This document shows positions 9,540-19,139 of a stretch of 26,506 bases of DNA, piece after piece (positions within the stretch are counted from its first letter, which is position 1; every line of letters starts with the position of its first letter). The position numbers and the translations under genes were made by a program. The notes beneath the pieces were generated by a model. That model was given only the letters and a program-made list of their open reading frames with translations, did not search any database and was not told the origin of the DNA. Source of the stretch: Chara braunii (taxonomy: Eukaryota > Streptophyta > Charophyceae > Charales > Characeae); NCBI GenBank assembly GCA_003427395.1, contig BFEA01000621.1:501190-527695 (forward strand). The letters are read 5' to 3'.

Positions 9540-9567
<28 letters not shown>
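9435..9567 (+). repeat. GTACG word cluster 1 ending in poly(A)28
   Basis: GTACG or CGTAC recurs about seven times between 9440 and 9540. The last CGTACG runs straight into 28 A (9540-9567). Confidence 0.85.
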
Positions 9568-9570
<3 letters not shown>

Positions 9571-9692
9571 ATCAAAAAAATCCGAAAAACAACTATGTGA
9601 TGCAACAACACAAAACAAACAACATTTGGCTGAGCATTATCTTCAGATTTTTATTATAATTTGATAAAAAATATAAAAAACAATACCGGATT

Positions 9693-9790
9693 AAAAAAAA
9701 AAAAAAAAATTCGTACGGGGCCCCTAGCGTACGAGTAACATACAAGTACAAGAGTACGAGTCCGTACTCGTACGAGGGTGCGTACAAGTG
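9693..9790 (+). repeat. GTACG word cluster 2 led by poly(A)17
   Basis: Seventeen A (9693-9709) are followed by TTCGTACGGGGC and at least six more GTAC words to about 9790 (for example GAGTCCGTACTCGTACGAGG). It is the mirror arrangement of cluster 1 with respect to the A-tract. Confidence 0.85.
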
Positions 9791-10190
9791 GCAACGTAGC
9801 CCTAGAGTATGCCCCCACAGAGTCGAAGATACCCCTTCCCTCATGTCCCACCCCTGACAAAAAAAAAAAAAAAACCCTCCATACCGTCCGTACCTCCTTA
9901 AGGATAACACCTCCCACATTGTGTAACCCTTAAAGGCAAAGAAGATAATCCCATCGGCACCTATGAGCCCAAACCCTACAACATTACCGACTAAGACTCA
10001 GTTGTGACCCATCACGTAATACCGCATATTTTTATGATAACCTGCTTTAAACTTAGAAGCAACCATAGAGACAAAAAAACAATTGAGAATTGAATCCAAG
10101 GAAAAACAGAAACGAATAATTGTCCAACGATGATAAAACTTACTACATCGAATTTGAAGAATCCAATTTGTAAATCAATTTGGTTATCAC
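9791..10190. other. no recognisable feature
   Basis: AT-leaning non-coding sequence with a 15-A tract near 9860. No gene, RNA or clear repeat is visible. Confidence 0.4.
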
Positions 10191-10194
10191 CTTT

Positions 10195-10400
10195 TGATAT
10201 CAGAGTCAAACTCTAATTGACTAATATCGGATTAAGAGAACATTTCAGGAATGGTCAAAATCAGATCAAACTTCAAGGAAATACGAATGAGAATCAGACA
10301 AAATTTAAATCAGATTTAAGAATCATCCATCGTATGTTGAAATCAGACAAAGTGATTCAAATTTATTGAATTTGTCACCATCCTGGACGATATCAGAAGG
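10195..10400 (+). repeat. ATCAGA word cluster
   Basis: ATCAGA occurs about six times (near 10198, 10260, 10294, 10310, 10342, 10391) in flanks such as AAATCAGACAAA. The tract is AT-rich and non-coding. Confidence 0.55.
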
Positions 10401-11030
10401 TAAACTAAATTTTAATATGCAAAACCAGGTTAAGCAACAAAAATATGAATCCCTATCATTAGATCATCTATCGGAGTAGTACTTAGGGTTGAATTTTGAA
10501 GAACCGCTGCACTCCTAGCTCTCGCCCCACATGAGGTCACCTTGAATTCACCTCAAACCGCCAATCGTTAAAGACATCATGCACCGCTCCGATCCCACAG
10601 TCCTCTGGTCCAGTTGCCCAACCGTTGTAGAGACCAAACTCAACCCCTGCCTCTTACTCGAGAAGGAGCATTTCCTTCCCACGGTCAGTGCTGGTGTGGC
10701 CCTACGCCAAAGTGCGTCCCCGCCTCCCTGTTACTCCCCGAACACAGTTGAGTTGTGAATGACTATGTCAAGCCCGTCGACATAGCTTCACAGAAGGGTC
10801 AGTCCAAATCCAACGACTTGAGACAGTAAGCTAGAGACAGAAAGTAGAGACAAAAGACAAAGAGAGCACCCACATAACCCTATGCCACCACCGTTGTGCA
10901 CCCTCTAACTCATCAAAACACCTCACCCCCTCCCTCACGTGGCTAGCCCCATGATCATCCAACCACTCACCCCTCCTACCTCCCATCCACGGAAGTCTCC
11001 AAGAAACGTCATCTCCAAGGTTGTAGAGCC
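10401..11030. other. no recognisable feature
   Basis: Mixed-composition sequence. Open frames on both strands are short and lack motifs. Confidence 0.4.
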
Positions 11031-11036
11031 TCGGCC

Positions 11037-11400
11037 CCAGGGCCCTGGCGGGGGTGCGGGGTTCAGGAGGTGGGCAACCCCGACCTCGTCTCCGCGCCCC
11101 CCCAAAAAGCAAAAAAAATAAAAAAAGATAGTGGGAGGTGTGCAACAAGAACGCGCACCCCGTGGGTTAAACCCCCAAAATGGGGGTTTGTGCCCCACCT
11201 TGGACACCCCTGGTGTCGGCACGAATGCCCTTACAAGGGTATTTGTGCACATTTTTGCATCTCACACGAGATGCATCTTTCATCATACTTGAGAGAGTGT
11301 CCCATTTTTGCGTGCCCGCAACTGACTCTCAAGAGTCGGGAACGGCGAGCACTCAAGTGGTGGACTGCAGTGTGTGAGCGTGCACTTTGAGGGCACGCAC
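11037..11400. other. hairpin-dense tract
   Basis: Direct inverted repeats: CCAGGGCCCTGG palindrome 11037-11048; AAACCCCCA/TGGGGGTTT 11169-11189 with GTGGG/CCCAC extending it to 11162-11198; GACACC/GGTGTC 11203-11217; a 14-pair stem with two G-T pairs at 11219-11248 (left arm GCACGAATGCCCTT); TGCATCTC/GAGATGCA 11256-11275; CTGACTCT/AGAGTCGG 11322-11339; GCGTGC/GCACGC 11378-11398, in competition with GCGTGCCC at 11310-11317. No coding signal. Short stems end to end resemble the putative LTR at 3517-3870. Confidence 0.75.
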
Positions 11401-12240
11401 AATTTAAGGAGATATTTTTTTATTTAATGAATTGGTGTTGTGATCGATGATTGCACCCAATAGCATGAGCTAAGTTTTGTATCACGTCCACACTAGTTGT
11501 GCACTCATAAACCCTGACAGAATTATGGTCAACTGGGAGGTTCACTATCAAAACAATGGTCCGAAGTGATCCTTGTTAACTTTTCAAAGTTGGCGTTTGG
11601 GTCGGTATGTACTTAGGTTGACCTTGTTTTTACCGGTAGTAGAAGCCGCCACCAATCTTGGATAGGTTAGCAATAGTGGGGTGTGGTATAGATGGAAGCC
11701 GCGTTTTTCCGAGGCCTAGGTGAGTAGGTGGTAAAAGAACGGCCTTTCAAAAAAGGGTAGCTTATTGAGGAAGCCGGAGTTTCGGGCGACCATGCAAAAG
11801 TTTGTCACACGCACGGCGGTCGCGGATAAAGTCGGCCGCTCCAAGCGGTGAGTGAGGGAATGTGGTGTGCGAGGGAGTGGCCAATAGGCCAAAGTACGAC
11901 CCTTACTGCTGTTCGACAGGCCGAGGAGCAGGGCGGATACTCTTTATAATGAATTTTGCACCTGTCACAACCAGCCTTGGGCCTAGCACTTTGGTTATGG
12001 GATTGGACTTTCAAGCCAGAGGTACGGGACTGAAGCTGGCAGCCGGCGACGAAGAATCGGAGGAAACAAAGGGGTCGAGGGTCCTGCGAGACTATCCCCC
12101 TTAGTTTTGTTAACGGTTCCCACTGCTGGCCCGATTGGCGGAGCCTGAAGGGGTAGCAGCAGGTCTCCCCTCTCCTCTTCGATTTTTTTTATTGTTTTGT
12201 TTTATTTATTTTATTTATTTTTTACAGTTTCGGGACAAGT
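11401..12240. other. no recognisable gene
   Basis: Mixed-composition sequence ending in a T-rich run (about 12183-12225). Open frames at 11805-12104 on both strands lack recognisable motifs. Confidence 0.4.
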
Positions 12241-12252
12241 GTTAGAACCAAC

Positions 12253-12315
12253 TGGCTTAGCTTAGTTAGTACACCCTGAACAGTTGGAATACAGACCTGA
12301 GTTTGAACTTCACTA
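12253..12315 (+). repeat. SINE-like fragment with A-box and B-box, copy 2
   Basis: TTAGCTTAGTTAGTA resembles the tRNA D-arm / Pol III A-box (TRGCNNAGTNGG). GAGTTTGAACTTC, about 40 bases on, sits where the T-arm / B-box should be. The B-box side matches the fragment at 8505-8535. No full cloverleaf is formed, so this is read as a tRNA-derived SINE remnant, not a tRNA gene. Confidence 0.4.
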
Positions 12316-12650
12316 TGCGCAGATGGGTGAAATGCTGCTTTTCTTAATTACCTAGGACCGATCAGTTCGATGGTGATGCTCCAAGGTCGTAGCCCGACGC
12401 GGTCCTTTGGGACATCCGTTAAAATTGGAATAGTATGGAGGAAGTTAGCATGGCGCCTGCGTGTTCAGGGTGTTGGCAAAGCTCCAAGACCTGCCCGTCT
12501 TGATACGCTGACCGAGGAGCTCATCGTGCGTGCGAGCTAGGTGGGTGTTTTGACCCACGGGGCAGAAGAAACCTGAGTGGTAGAACTCTCTGCAGGTGCA
12601 CCGTCCACCACCCGCGACCTGCAGTGAGGGGTTTGAGTGTGGGCAGTGTC
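12316..12650. other. no recognisable gene
   Basis: Non-coding by inspection. A 213-codon minus-strand frame (12445-13086) spans it but owes much of its length to the (GT)n tract. Confidence 0.4.
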
Positions 12651-12654
12651 GTCC

Positions 12655-12730
12655 CCCGTACGTCGTACGGAAGGTCTGTGTATGGGTCGTCAGGACGAAC
12701 GGACATATAGACGTATGAACGTACGGACTG
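12655..12730 (+). repeat. GTACG word cluster 3
   Basis: CCCGTACGTCGTACGG is followed by TATGGGTCGT and ACGTATGAACGTACGG within 75 bases. Confidence 0.7.
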
Positions 12731-12890
12731 TCCCCGTCCAAACGTGCCAAGGCCAAGTGGCGGGGTGCCAGGGGGTTTTTGACCACCAGGGATGGTAGGG
12801 GGGTCGCGAGGGGCCCCCTAGTATGTTTTAAAAAAAAATAAGAATAGGGTTTGCTGTCGAAAAAAGACAAAAAAAAAAAAGAAAAATTGA

Positions 12891-12942
12891 ATGAATCTAC
12901 CCCTAAAACATGGAAATATACACTGCCACACTTATTTTCGTT

Positions 12943-13000
<58 letters not shown>
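12891..13000 (+). repeat. 'ACACTGCCA' cassette copy 2 plus (TG)n
   Basis: GAATGAATCTA, then AAAACATGGAAATATACACTGCCACA to about 12935, leads within 12 bases into a (TG)n run to 13000. An A-rich tract (12870-12886) precedes it. The same order is seen at 13069. Confidence 0.8.
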
Positions 13001-13001
<1 letters not shown>

Positions 13002-13068
13002 TAGAGAGAGGGTAAGTCTCCAACATCGCTGCTGGCCTTGCAGTGCTTCCATCAAATGAATGAGCAAA

Positions 13069-13197
13069 ATCAAATGAATCTAGCACTAGAACATGAAAGT
13101 ATACACTGCCAGACTTGTTTTCTTTGTGTGTGTGTTTGTGTGTGTGTGTTTGTTTGTTTGTGTTTGTGTGTGTTTGTGTGTGTGTGTTTGTGTGTGT
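13069..13197 (+). repeat. 'ACACTGCCA' cassette copy 3 plus GT-rich tract
   Basis: CAAATGAATCTAGCACTAGA, then ACATGAAAGTATACACTGCC, leads into an imperfect (TG)n/(TTTG)n tract that is cut off by the assembly gap. It is clearly a diverged copy of 12891-12945. Confidence 0.8.
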
Positions 13198-13870
13198 NNN
13201 NNNNNNNNNNNNNNNNNNNNNNNNNNNNNNNNNNNNNNNNNNNNNNNNNNNNNNNNNNNNNNNNNNNNNNNNNNNNNNNNNNNNNNNNNNNNNNNNNNNN
13301 NNNNNNNNNNNNNNNNNNNNNNNNNNNNNNNNNNNNNNNNNNNNNNNNNNNNNNNNNNNNNNNNNNNNNNNNNNNNNNNNNNNNNNNNNNNNNNNNNNNN
13401 NNNNNNNNNNNNNNNNNNNNNNNNNNNNNNNNNNNNNNNNNNNNNNNNNNNNNNNNNNNNNNNNNNNNNNNNNNNNNNNNNNNNNNNNNNNNNNNNNNNN
13501 NNNNNNNNNNNNNNNNNNNNNNNNNNNNNNNNNNNNNNNNNNNNNNNNNNNNNNNNNNNNNNNNNNNNNNNNNNNNNNNNNNNNNNNNNNNNNNNNNNNN
13601 NNNNNNNNNNNNNNNNNNNNNNNNNNNNNNNNNNNNNNNNNNNNNNNNNNNNNNNNNNNNNNNNNNNNNNNNNNNNNNNNNNNNNNNNNNNNNNNNNNNN
13701 NNNNNNNNNNNNNNNNNNNNNNNNNNNNNNNNNNNNNNNNNNNNNNNNNNNNNNNNNNNNNNNNNNNNNNNNNNNNNNNNNNNNNNNNNNNNNNNNNNNN
13801 NNNNNNNNNNNNNNNNNNNNNNNNNNNNNNNNNNNNNNNNNNNNNNNNNNNNNNNNNNNNNNNNNNNNNN
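13198..13870. other. assembly gap (run of N)
   Basis: About 673 unknown bases, bounded by GT-rich repeat on the left and GAGGCGACC plus (AATC)n on the right. The missing sequence is therefore probably more of the same composite microsatellite. Long open frames across it are meaningless. Confidence 0.99.
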
Positions 13871-13928
13871 GAGGCGACCCCCCCCCAGCAAATCTATCAA
13901 TCAATCGATCAATCAATCAATCAATCAG
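13871..13928 (+). repeat. composite cassette A: GGCGACC core then (AATC)n
   Basis: GAGGCGACC with a nine-C run is followed by AGCAAATC and (ATCA)n. Its expected (TG)n half lies in or left of the gap. An A-tract (about 13934-13942) follows. Confidence 0.85.
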
Positions 13929-13968
13929 TGGGGAAAAAAAAAATAACTGAAAAAACGGTTGTGCGTGT

Positions 13969-13987
13969 GCACGCGCGCGCGCGCGCA

Positions 13988-14039
<52 letters not shown>

Positions 14040-14095
14040 CGTGGGGGGAGGCGACCCCCCAACAACAAATCAATCAATCAATAGATCAATCAATC
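13969..14095 (+). repeat. composite cassette B: (GC)n, (GT)n, GGCGACC hairpin, (AATC)n
   Basis: CACGCGCGCGCGCGC is followed by (GT)24 (13991-14038), then TGGGGGG-aggcga-CCCCCCA (14042-14061), then AACAACAAATC and (AATC)n. The hairpin stem has seven pairs. Alternating GC and GT runs can form Z-DNA. Confidence 0.9.
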
Positions 14096-14133
14096 TTTTG
14101 CATGGATTTTTGTTTTTTTTATTTTTATTTTAC

Positions 14134-14160
14134 GATCAATCAATCAATCAATCCACCAAC

Positions 14161-14193
<33 letters not shown>

Positions 14194-14228
14194 GACCGAT
14201 CAATCAATCAATCAATCAATCAATCAAT
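14134..14228 (+). repeat. (AATC)n microsatellite, second block
   Basis: Long (AATC)n with AACC and GACC variants, separated from the first block by a T-rich interval and followed by T-tracts. Confidence 0.95.
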
Positions 14229-14397
14229 TTTTTTTTTTTATTTTTTTTTTGCACCCAGAGTCACAGACTCAAAAAACAAAAAACGAACTCTTTCTTTTGT
14301 TTTTTTGAATGGTTTGATACCCCCTGATACCCGACCTCCCCCCAGCCCATCAGATGTCATGAACACCCCCCCGAAGACCACGTCTGAAGAGCCCGAA

Positions 14398-14480
14398 GTC
14401 CGTACGTACGGGCTGTACGGGCGCTGAGGGCCCGTACGTACGCTCGTACGGGTGTACGGATGGCCGTCCCCGTACCAGGT
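14398..14480 (+). repeat. GTACG word cluster 4
   Basis: CCGTACGTACGGGCTGTACG, then CCCGTACGTACGCTCGTACG, GTGTACGG and CCCCGTACC follow within 80 bases. Several words are palindromic. Confidence 0.85.
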
Positions 14481-16160
14481 GACGACACTGAGTGTGGGCA
14501 TGCCCGTTGGGACCCATAAGCTGCTGAATGAACGCATGAGATGGACAGGGTCAGAGGAACAGGGGCGGAGGCCGCAACAGCGCTGACTGTGTTCAGTTGT
14601 GTGCATGAGAGCCCCCCCCACTTCGGTTTTCAAAGTTCTAATTTGAATATCTACTACTATTACCAAGATCCTCACCAGGACCCGCTTTACTTAGGCTCAC
14701 ACAGCAGGTCCAGCACCCTCCTACTTGTCTCGGCGACTCCAACGGCCGAACATAGGTCGCGTGATTGAGCTTCGTCCGTTCCAAGGGTTGACTGATTTCG
14801 CAACTGAGTTGTTAGAGACCCCTTAGTAGAATTTGACTTCGATGACCTTCGTCCTACTAACTGTATCAGTCAACACCATTTGTGGTGTCTGGGAAGTAAG
14901 GCAGTTTGGCACCGGTGGACCCGAGGGAATCCTTAGTGGAGTCTCGCTGCGATATTGACATGCAAATCGTTCATCAGACTTGGGCGTAGGGGCAAAAGAC
15001 TACTTGAAGTCGTCGAAAGTAGCTGACATCCTCCGATGCTTCTCTTCAGGTAGCTAGCCCTGTTGGGCAGATGTGTTGTGCGACCGAGGGAGCATGCCGG
15101 GCGAAGAGAGACCGAAGTCAGCAAAGGCGGAGAGGAAGAGGGCGACGCAGATGACAAATACGATGAAGAGGAACATGGTGAGAGAGAAGAAATTATAGCT
15201 CGCCCGTTCCTTAATGGAGTCGGGAGAGGCAAAGCTCGATTTTGGGATTTCGGGACCCCACAAATCGATCTATGGAGTTTGGGCGGTGTTTGCGGCAGAA
15301 GCTGAGCCTGGCAGTCACCGCCAAGTCTCTCTCGGACTGAATTTGATCGGGCATCATTTCCATTCAATCGTGATACTCGCCTCCATGCCTTCCATCGAGG
15401 CCGCGGGGATTGACCTTCAAAGCAGTCGAGAGAGATGACTGTGTAATGTGGCTATGGCGTAGCCAGAGGGGGACCAAGCGGATCATCGGTCTCCGAGTTT
15501 GTGAAGGGGAATAATGCAACTTGATTTGGGGAATTTCCGCTACTTTATGATGCAACCTGATGCATTTTTCCCATAATCCGAGTCGGATGTATCGTTTTCC
15601 CCATTCCGAGGAATGCGGAACGACGTAAAGACATGACGATCAACGGATCGAGGGATCTATATCCATCCATCTATGCTACCAAGCGATTGATTACTCACTG
15701 ATGTTCGGTGATGACTTCCTGTTTTATTTTTATGTTTGCTCGGCGATGTTGACTTAATGGTGAGATATAGCGATTTAGTCAGTGATTTACACAACGATGA
15801 CTCTATGATTGCTTCAGTGATTACTCTTTGGATCGACAAGGGTAGTGGTTGATGATCAAAGCAAGTCAATCGATCGAAATCGGTGAATAATTTTTCGTGC
15901 TCGAAACCATGTAACTCATCAGTTACGGTTTTCAGGCCAGGTTCGTTCTATTATCTGATTGAACGGATGGATTAGCTTATGGCTCGTAGGATTGTCGAGT
16001 CGCTGGAAGTCTGCAAGAGAGTGATTTTTCCATTACGCGAGTCTTTTCTACTGGACTGGGTTTGTTTTGGACACGGCTGGGGGGGGGCTGATGTTCATCA
16101 GAGGTGTCGGCAGGCAGTCTGTGAGAGTCTCTAACTAAAGGAGACATAGGTTAGCATACA
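14481..16160. other. no recognisable gene
   Basis: Mixed-composition DNA. An 80-codon acidic, Glu-rich plus-strand frame (15063-15305) has no recognisable domain. Small hairpins are visible (ACACCA/TGGTGT at 14873-14888; CATTCC/GGAATG at 15602-15615). The stretch 15684-15850 has several GTGATT/GATGACT words. Nothing supports a gene call. Confidence 0.4.
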
Positions 16161-16161
16161 C

Positions 16162-16290
<129 letters not shown>

Positions 16291-16335
16291 GAGGGAGTGA
16301 CTGGACGTAGCGTCAGTAACGGCAGGCTGTGTGTC

Positions 16336-16610
16336 CTATCAACGGGCAACGAAAAATTTTCAACGCCGCTGTATCCGTTGAATAGCCCTGGTGCCCCCGT
16401 TGAAACCCGGTTGAACGTTTCGGCCCTCGGACCCGCGGCCCTGTAAGCGGGGATGAAAAAAAAAAAACACGACACGGGACCCCCCCGTTGAGCGGCCGTT
16501 GAAAGGCCGTTGAAAGGGTTCAACGTCGTTGAATTTCCGTTGAATCCCCGTTGAATGGCATGGCCCTTCCGCTGGAAATCGAAAAACGGGGTGCGCGGTC
16601 GCGGCTGCGG
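16336..16610 (-). repeat. TTCAACGG word cluster, minus orientation
   Basis: CCGTTGAA (TTCAACGG on the minus strand) and close variants recur at least eight times between 16375 and 16558. CAACGGGCAACG at about 16339 corresponds to the CGTTGCCCGTTG end of the plus copy at 8870-9008. GAAATCGAAAAACGGGG at 16575-16591 corresponds to its CCCGTTTTT start. An A12 tract lies inside at about 16455. Confidence 0.8.
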
Positions 16611-17830
16611 GCACATCGTTGTACACGCCGGGACCGAAAAAGGTTGAAAAAAACAAAAGAAAAAAACCCGCTCCGCGGCCTCACCCTTCCGCTCGACCCG
16701 ACCACATATACCACCCTTCCTGAACCCACCCTCCCCGCCCAGCCAGCCTACCCCCACCTCGCCGAAGCAACCCCCGCCTCACTAAACCCCGGAACCTTCC
16801 TCCATGCCGTCGGTTCCCCCCCCTTCCTTCTGCGCCCGTCGCCCCCCAGCTCTTCTAACAACGCCAACTCCCGCCCTCTGTGCGACTGTCGTGAAGGCGC
16901 GCTCGTCCAGGATTCCTGTCGGCATGGCGTTGTGCAGGAGGCGCGCAATGATTCACAACAGACAAGTGAGGATCGACCTTTTTATGATCGTTCTCTTGTC
17001 GTTTGCTGCACCTCCTGCACGTCGTTTTCTGCAGCGCCGCAAAAAACGGTCCCTTTGACCCGATCTGGGACCCCACCCCCCAGCCCCACCTCCCCCTCCC
17101 CCCACCCCTTGTTTGGATGTGCTTACAGTACGTGTAGTTCATTTGTTTTTCATTGTGTTCATAGTGTCTTTCGGATTTTTATTTTTTCTAAATAATTGCA
17201 AGGAAAATGAACAGAAGCGAGATGACAATATTCAGATTGCACAATCACATTGAAAGCCAGACCATATCACAGTGTTCAGAAAGCAGCATTGCACCAATAT
17301 GACACCAATGGAGAATCGTGGCACTAAAAACCAATGTCAATGAGAGCTTGCCCCTCCCACCACCAACATATGTAACCAGCCCAATCTCCCTACTTGGTGT
17401 TGGGCGCCCAGCCTACTCTCTACACAATTATTACTAACCTACTAATTGACAATGCAACTGTTGACATAAGCAGCCTCCGAAGTACTTGAAGATGTCGCCC
17501 GTAGCAGACTATCACCAATACCAGGTATGTGCCCTTACATCATCATCATCACCATCCTTCTCCCTCTCTCTCGTTTTACACCCACGTCTTCCTTTCATAC
17601 ACCCGAAGACCACCCCTGCGCCTCACTGTACATCCAAGCCCGCCAGCTATGGAGGCTGGGTTATGGCGCTGTCCTCAGCAGCGTCCTCCTCCGTGCACGA
17701 CCGCACGTGCTTGCACTTCGCCCCTCAGGGCTAGCAGCAGCCCACGAGCTTCAACTCCAGCAGCGCTGCCGCCAGCATGCGAGTGTTCAGATCCCTGGCC
17801 AGGCAGCGAGCTCTTTCCTATATGGAAAGA
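16611..17830. other. no recognisable gene
   Basis: C-rich, Pro/Ser-coding-like sequence with poly(C) runs. A 214-codon plus-strand frame (16551-17195) begins in the repeat above, is dominated by Pro, Ser and Thr and shows no domain. A 26-codon frame at 17777-17857 begins MRVFRSLARQRALSY, an Arg/Ser-rich start like an organelle presequence, but it stops at once and has no clear splice site. Confidence 0.35.
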
Positions 17831-18150
17831 GCCTGCCTCATTCGGCAGTCTGGCTGAACTAGCCTTGGCCCAAAAGCTTCCGGTAGGCCCCAGGATGTTG
17901 CGCCTCTCTTGTAGCTATTGGGCCTCATTCGGTTGGGCCTCCCCCGGGCCTGCATCATTTCGGAAAGGCCTGGAAGGTCGTCGAAGGTCTCGCTAGTCGG
18001 CCTGTGTTTTTCTCAACCAACTGGCGCGACGAAACTGCCTCGACCCCAAATACGAAATTGACAGTCGAGGGCCTCTCATAATTTGTAAGGCCTGCCTTCA
18101 CTTAGGGCGGGCACAAATGCAACAAGGGGCCCGTAGGCCTGCCGAGGACC
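17831..18150 (+). repeat. GGCCT word cluster
   Basis: GGCCT or AGGCC recurs about ten times in roughly 300 bases (for example TGGGCCTC and CCGGGCCTGC near 17935-17952, then AAAGGCCTGG). The same word dominates the putative LTR at 3559-3786. No coding frame of note is present. Confidence 0.6.
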
Positions 18151-18182
18151 CATATCCTCACATAATTGACATGCTAAAAAAC

Positions 18183-18240
18183 ATATATGTATATATGGGG
18201 ATGTAGAGCGCAAAAGAATCTACCTCCCCCCTATTTTTCT
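18183..18240. repeat. second, decayed copy of the TATGGGG foldback
   Basis: ATATGGGGATGTAG at about 18194 and CTACCTCCCCCCTATTTTT at about 18220 are the diverged arms of the foldback at 6701-6752, with the same outer A/T-rich flanks. Confidence 0.6.
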
Positions 18241-18309
18241 ATTTTTTATTTTATTTTATATTTAGACCGTTAAAAAAATCTCCGTGGGCTGCGTTGCACC
18301 ACGTTCTAA

Positions 18310-18390
18310 CGCGGTATAGCGCGATGTTGTAACGGGGTATCAACAGTCGTTGAACCTTTCAATGGGAAACCCCCTGTTGAATCAAATATC
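18310..18390 (-). repeat. decayed TTCAACGG-type fragment
   Basis: GTAACGGGG, CAACAGTCGTTGAAC and CCCTGTTGAATC recall the TTCAACGG clusters, in minus orientation. Confidence 0.45.
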
Positions 18391-19139
18391 GGACACACAG
18401 ACGACAGGAGTAGAGTGGTTGAGGAAGCTGAGTTGGGATCGAGAAGAGAGGTGCGAGCAAACTTGAACAGGAAAATAAGGGTAGAAACATTGAAACTAAT
18501 AAGAATAATACATGTGAAAATAAATATACGGATGTAGTGTATCTTTCCATGTTCTAGCGGAAGATACATTATCGATGGGAGTAGCGTGAGGCCAGCCACA
18601 ACGTTAGAGACTTACCTATTGGTCGGTGCGTTGCTTATCCTGACGAAGGAAGTAGCCTCCCGATATTTCTCTGTGAGTGTGATTGGAAAGCAGCGTATTT
18701 TCATATGTTCTAATAGAAGATTCATTCTCATCTTACATGTTGGGAGCTTAACAGTTTAAGGTTCGTGCTCTACGATGTATTTGCCCAGTAGTTATTTCCA
18801 TGTTCGGCATCCGATGACCCTGGCTTCATCATTTGGCCAGGTGCATTAGGTACTTCGTCGTGCTGTCGAGCGAAGAAGACAAACGACGGAGCGACATGAA
18901 GAGAGCAAGGATGATCGATTGGAGAAAAGGAGAAGAAGATAGAGTCAAGAAGGAAAGAGTTATCGACACGTCTGTTGACCATCCCAGATTGGAGTCGTTG
19001 CTGCCTGGGATGGTCATTGTGACCAGTGCCTGTGTTGTTGTTGGGTGTTCAGGAAACAGTCGCGGCTAAGGCAAATTACTGATTGTCCTATGCCCTACGA
19101 CTGGTCGAAGTTGTAATCATCAAGCAACAGAGTGCGATG
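18391..19139. other. no recognisable gene
   Basis: Unique-looking non-coding sequence; short frames only. Confidence 0.4.

Noticed and set aside
10190-10215. Retrotransposon primer-binding site (TGATATCAGAGTC, like the initiator-tRNA site TGGTATCAGAGC)
   Set aside because: It has mismatches and no LTR end or gag next to it. ATCAGA is the local recurring word, so the match is probably chance.
13038-14308. Long open frames across the N run and microsatellites
   Set aside because: Their length comes from unknown bases and from simple repeats that lack stops; no protein signal remains outside them.
14870-14895. LTR end plus primer-binding site (TCAACA, then TGGTGTCTGGGAA)
   Set aside because: No second LTR or internal coding region follows; the bases also form a simple ACACCA/TGGTGT hairpin.
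15063-15305. Acidic 80-residue protein
   Set aside because: Glu-rich run from GA-rich DNA, no domain, comparable open frames on the other strand.
16551-17195. 214-codon Pro/Ser-rich gene
   Set aside because: Begins inside the TTCAACGG repeat, lacks motifs, and owes its composition to C-rich tracts.
17777-17857. First exon of a mitochondrial protein (MRVFRSLARQ...)
   Set aside because: Stops after 26 codons with no convincing donor splice site; suggestive composition only.
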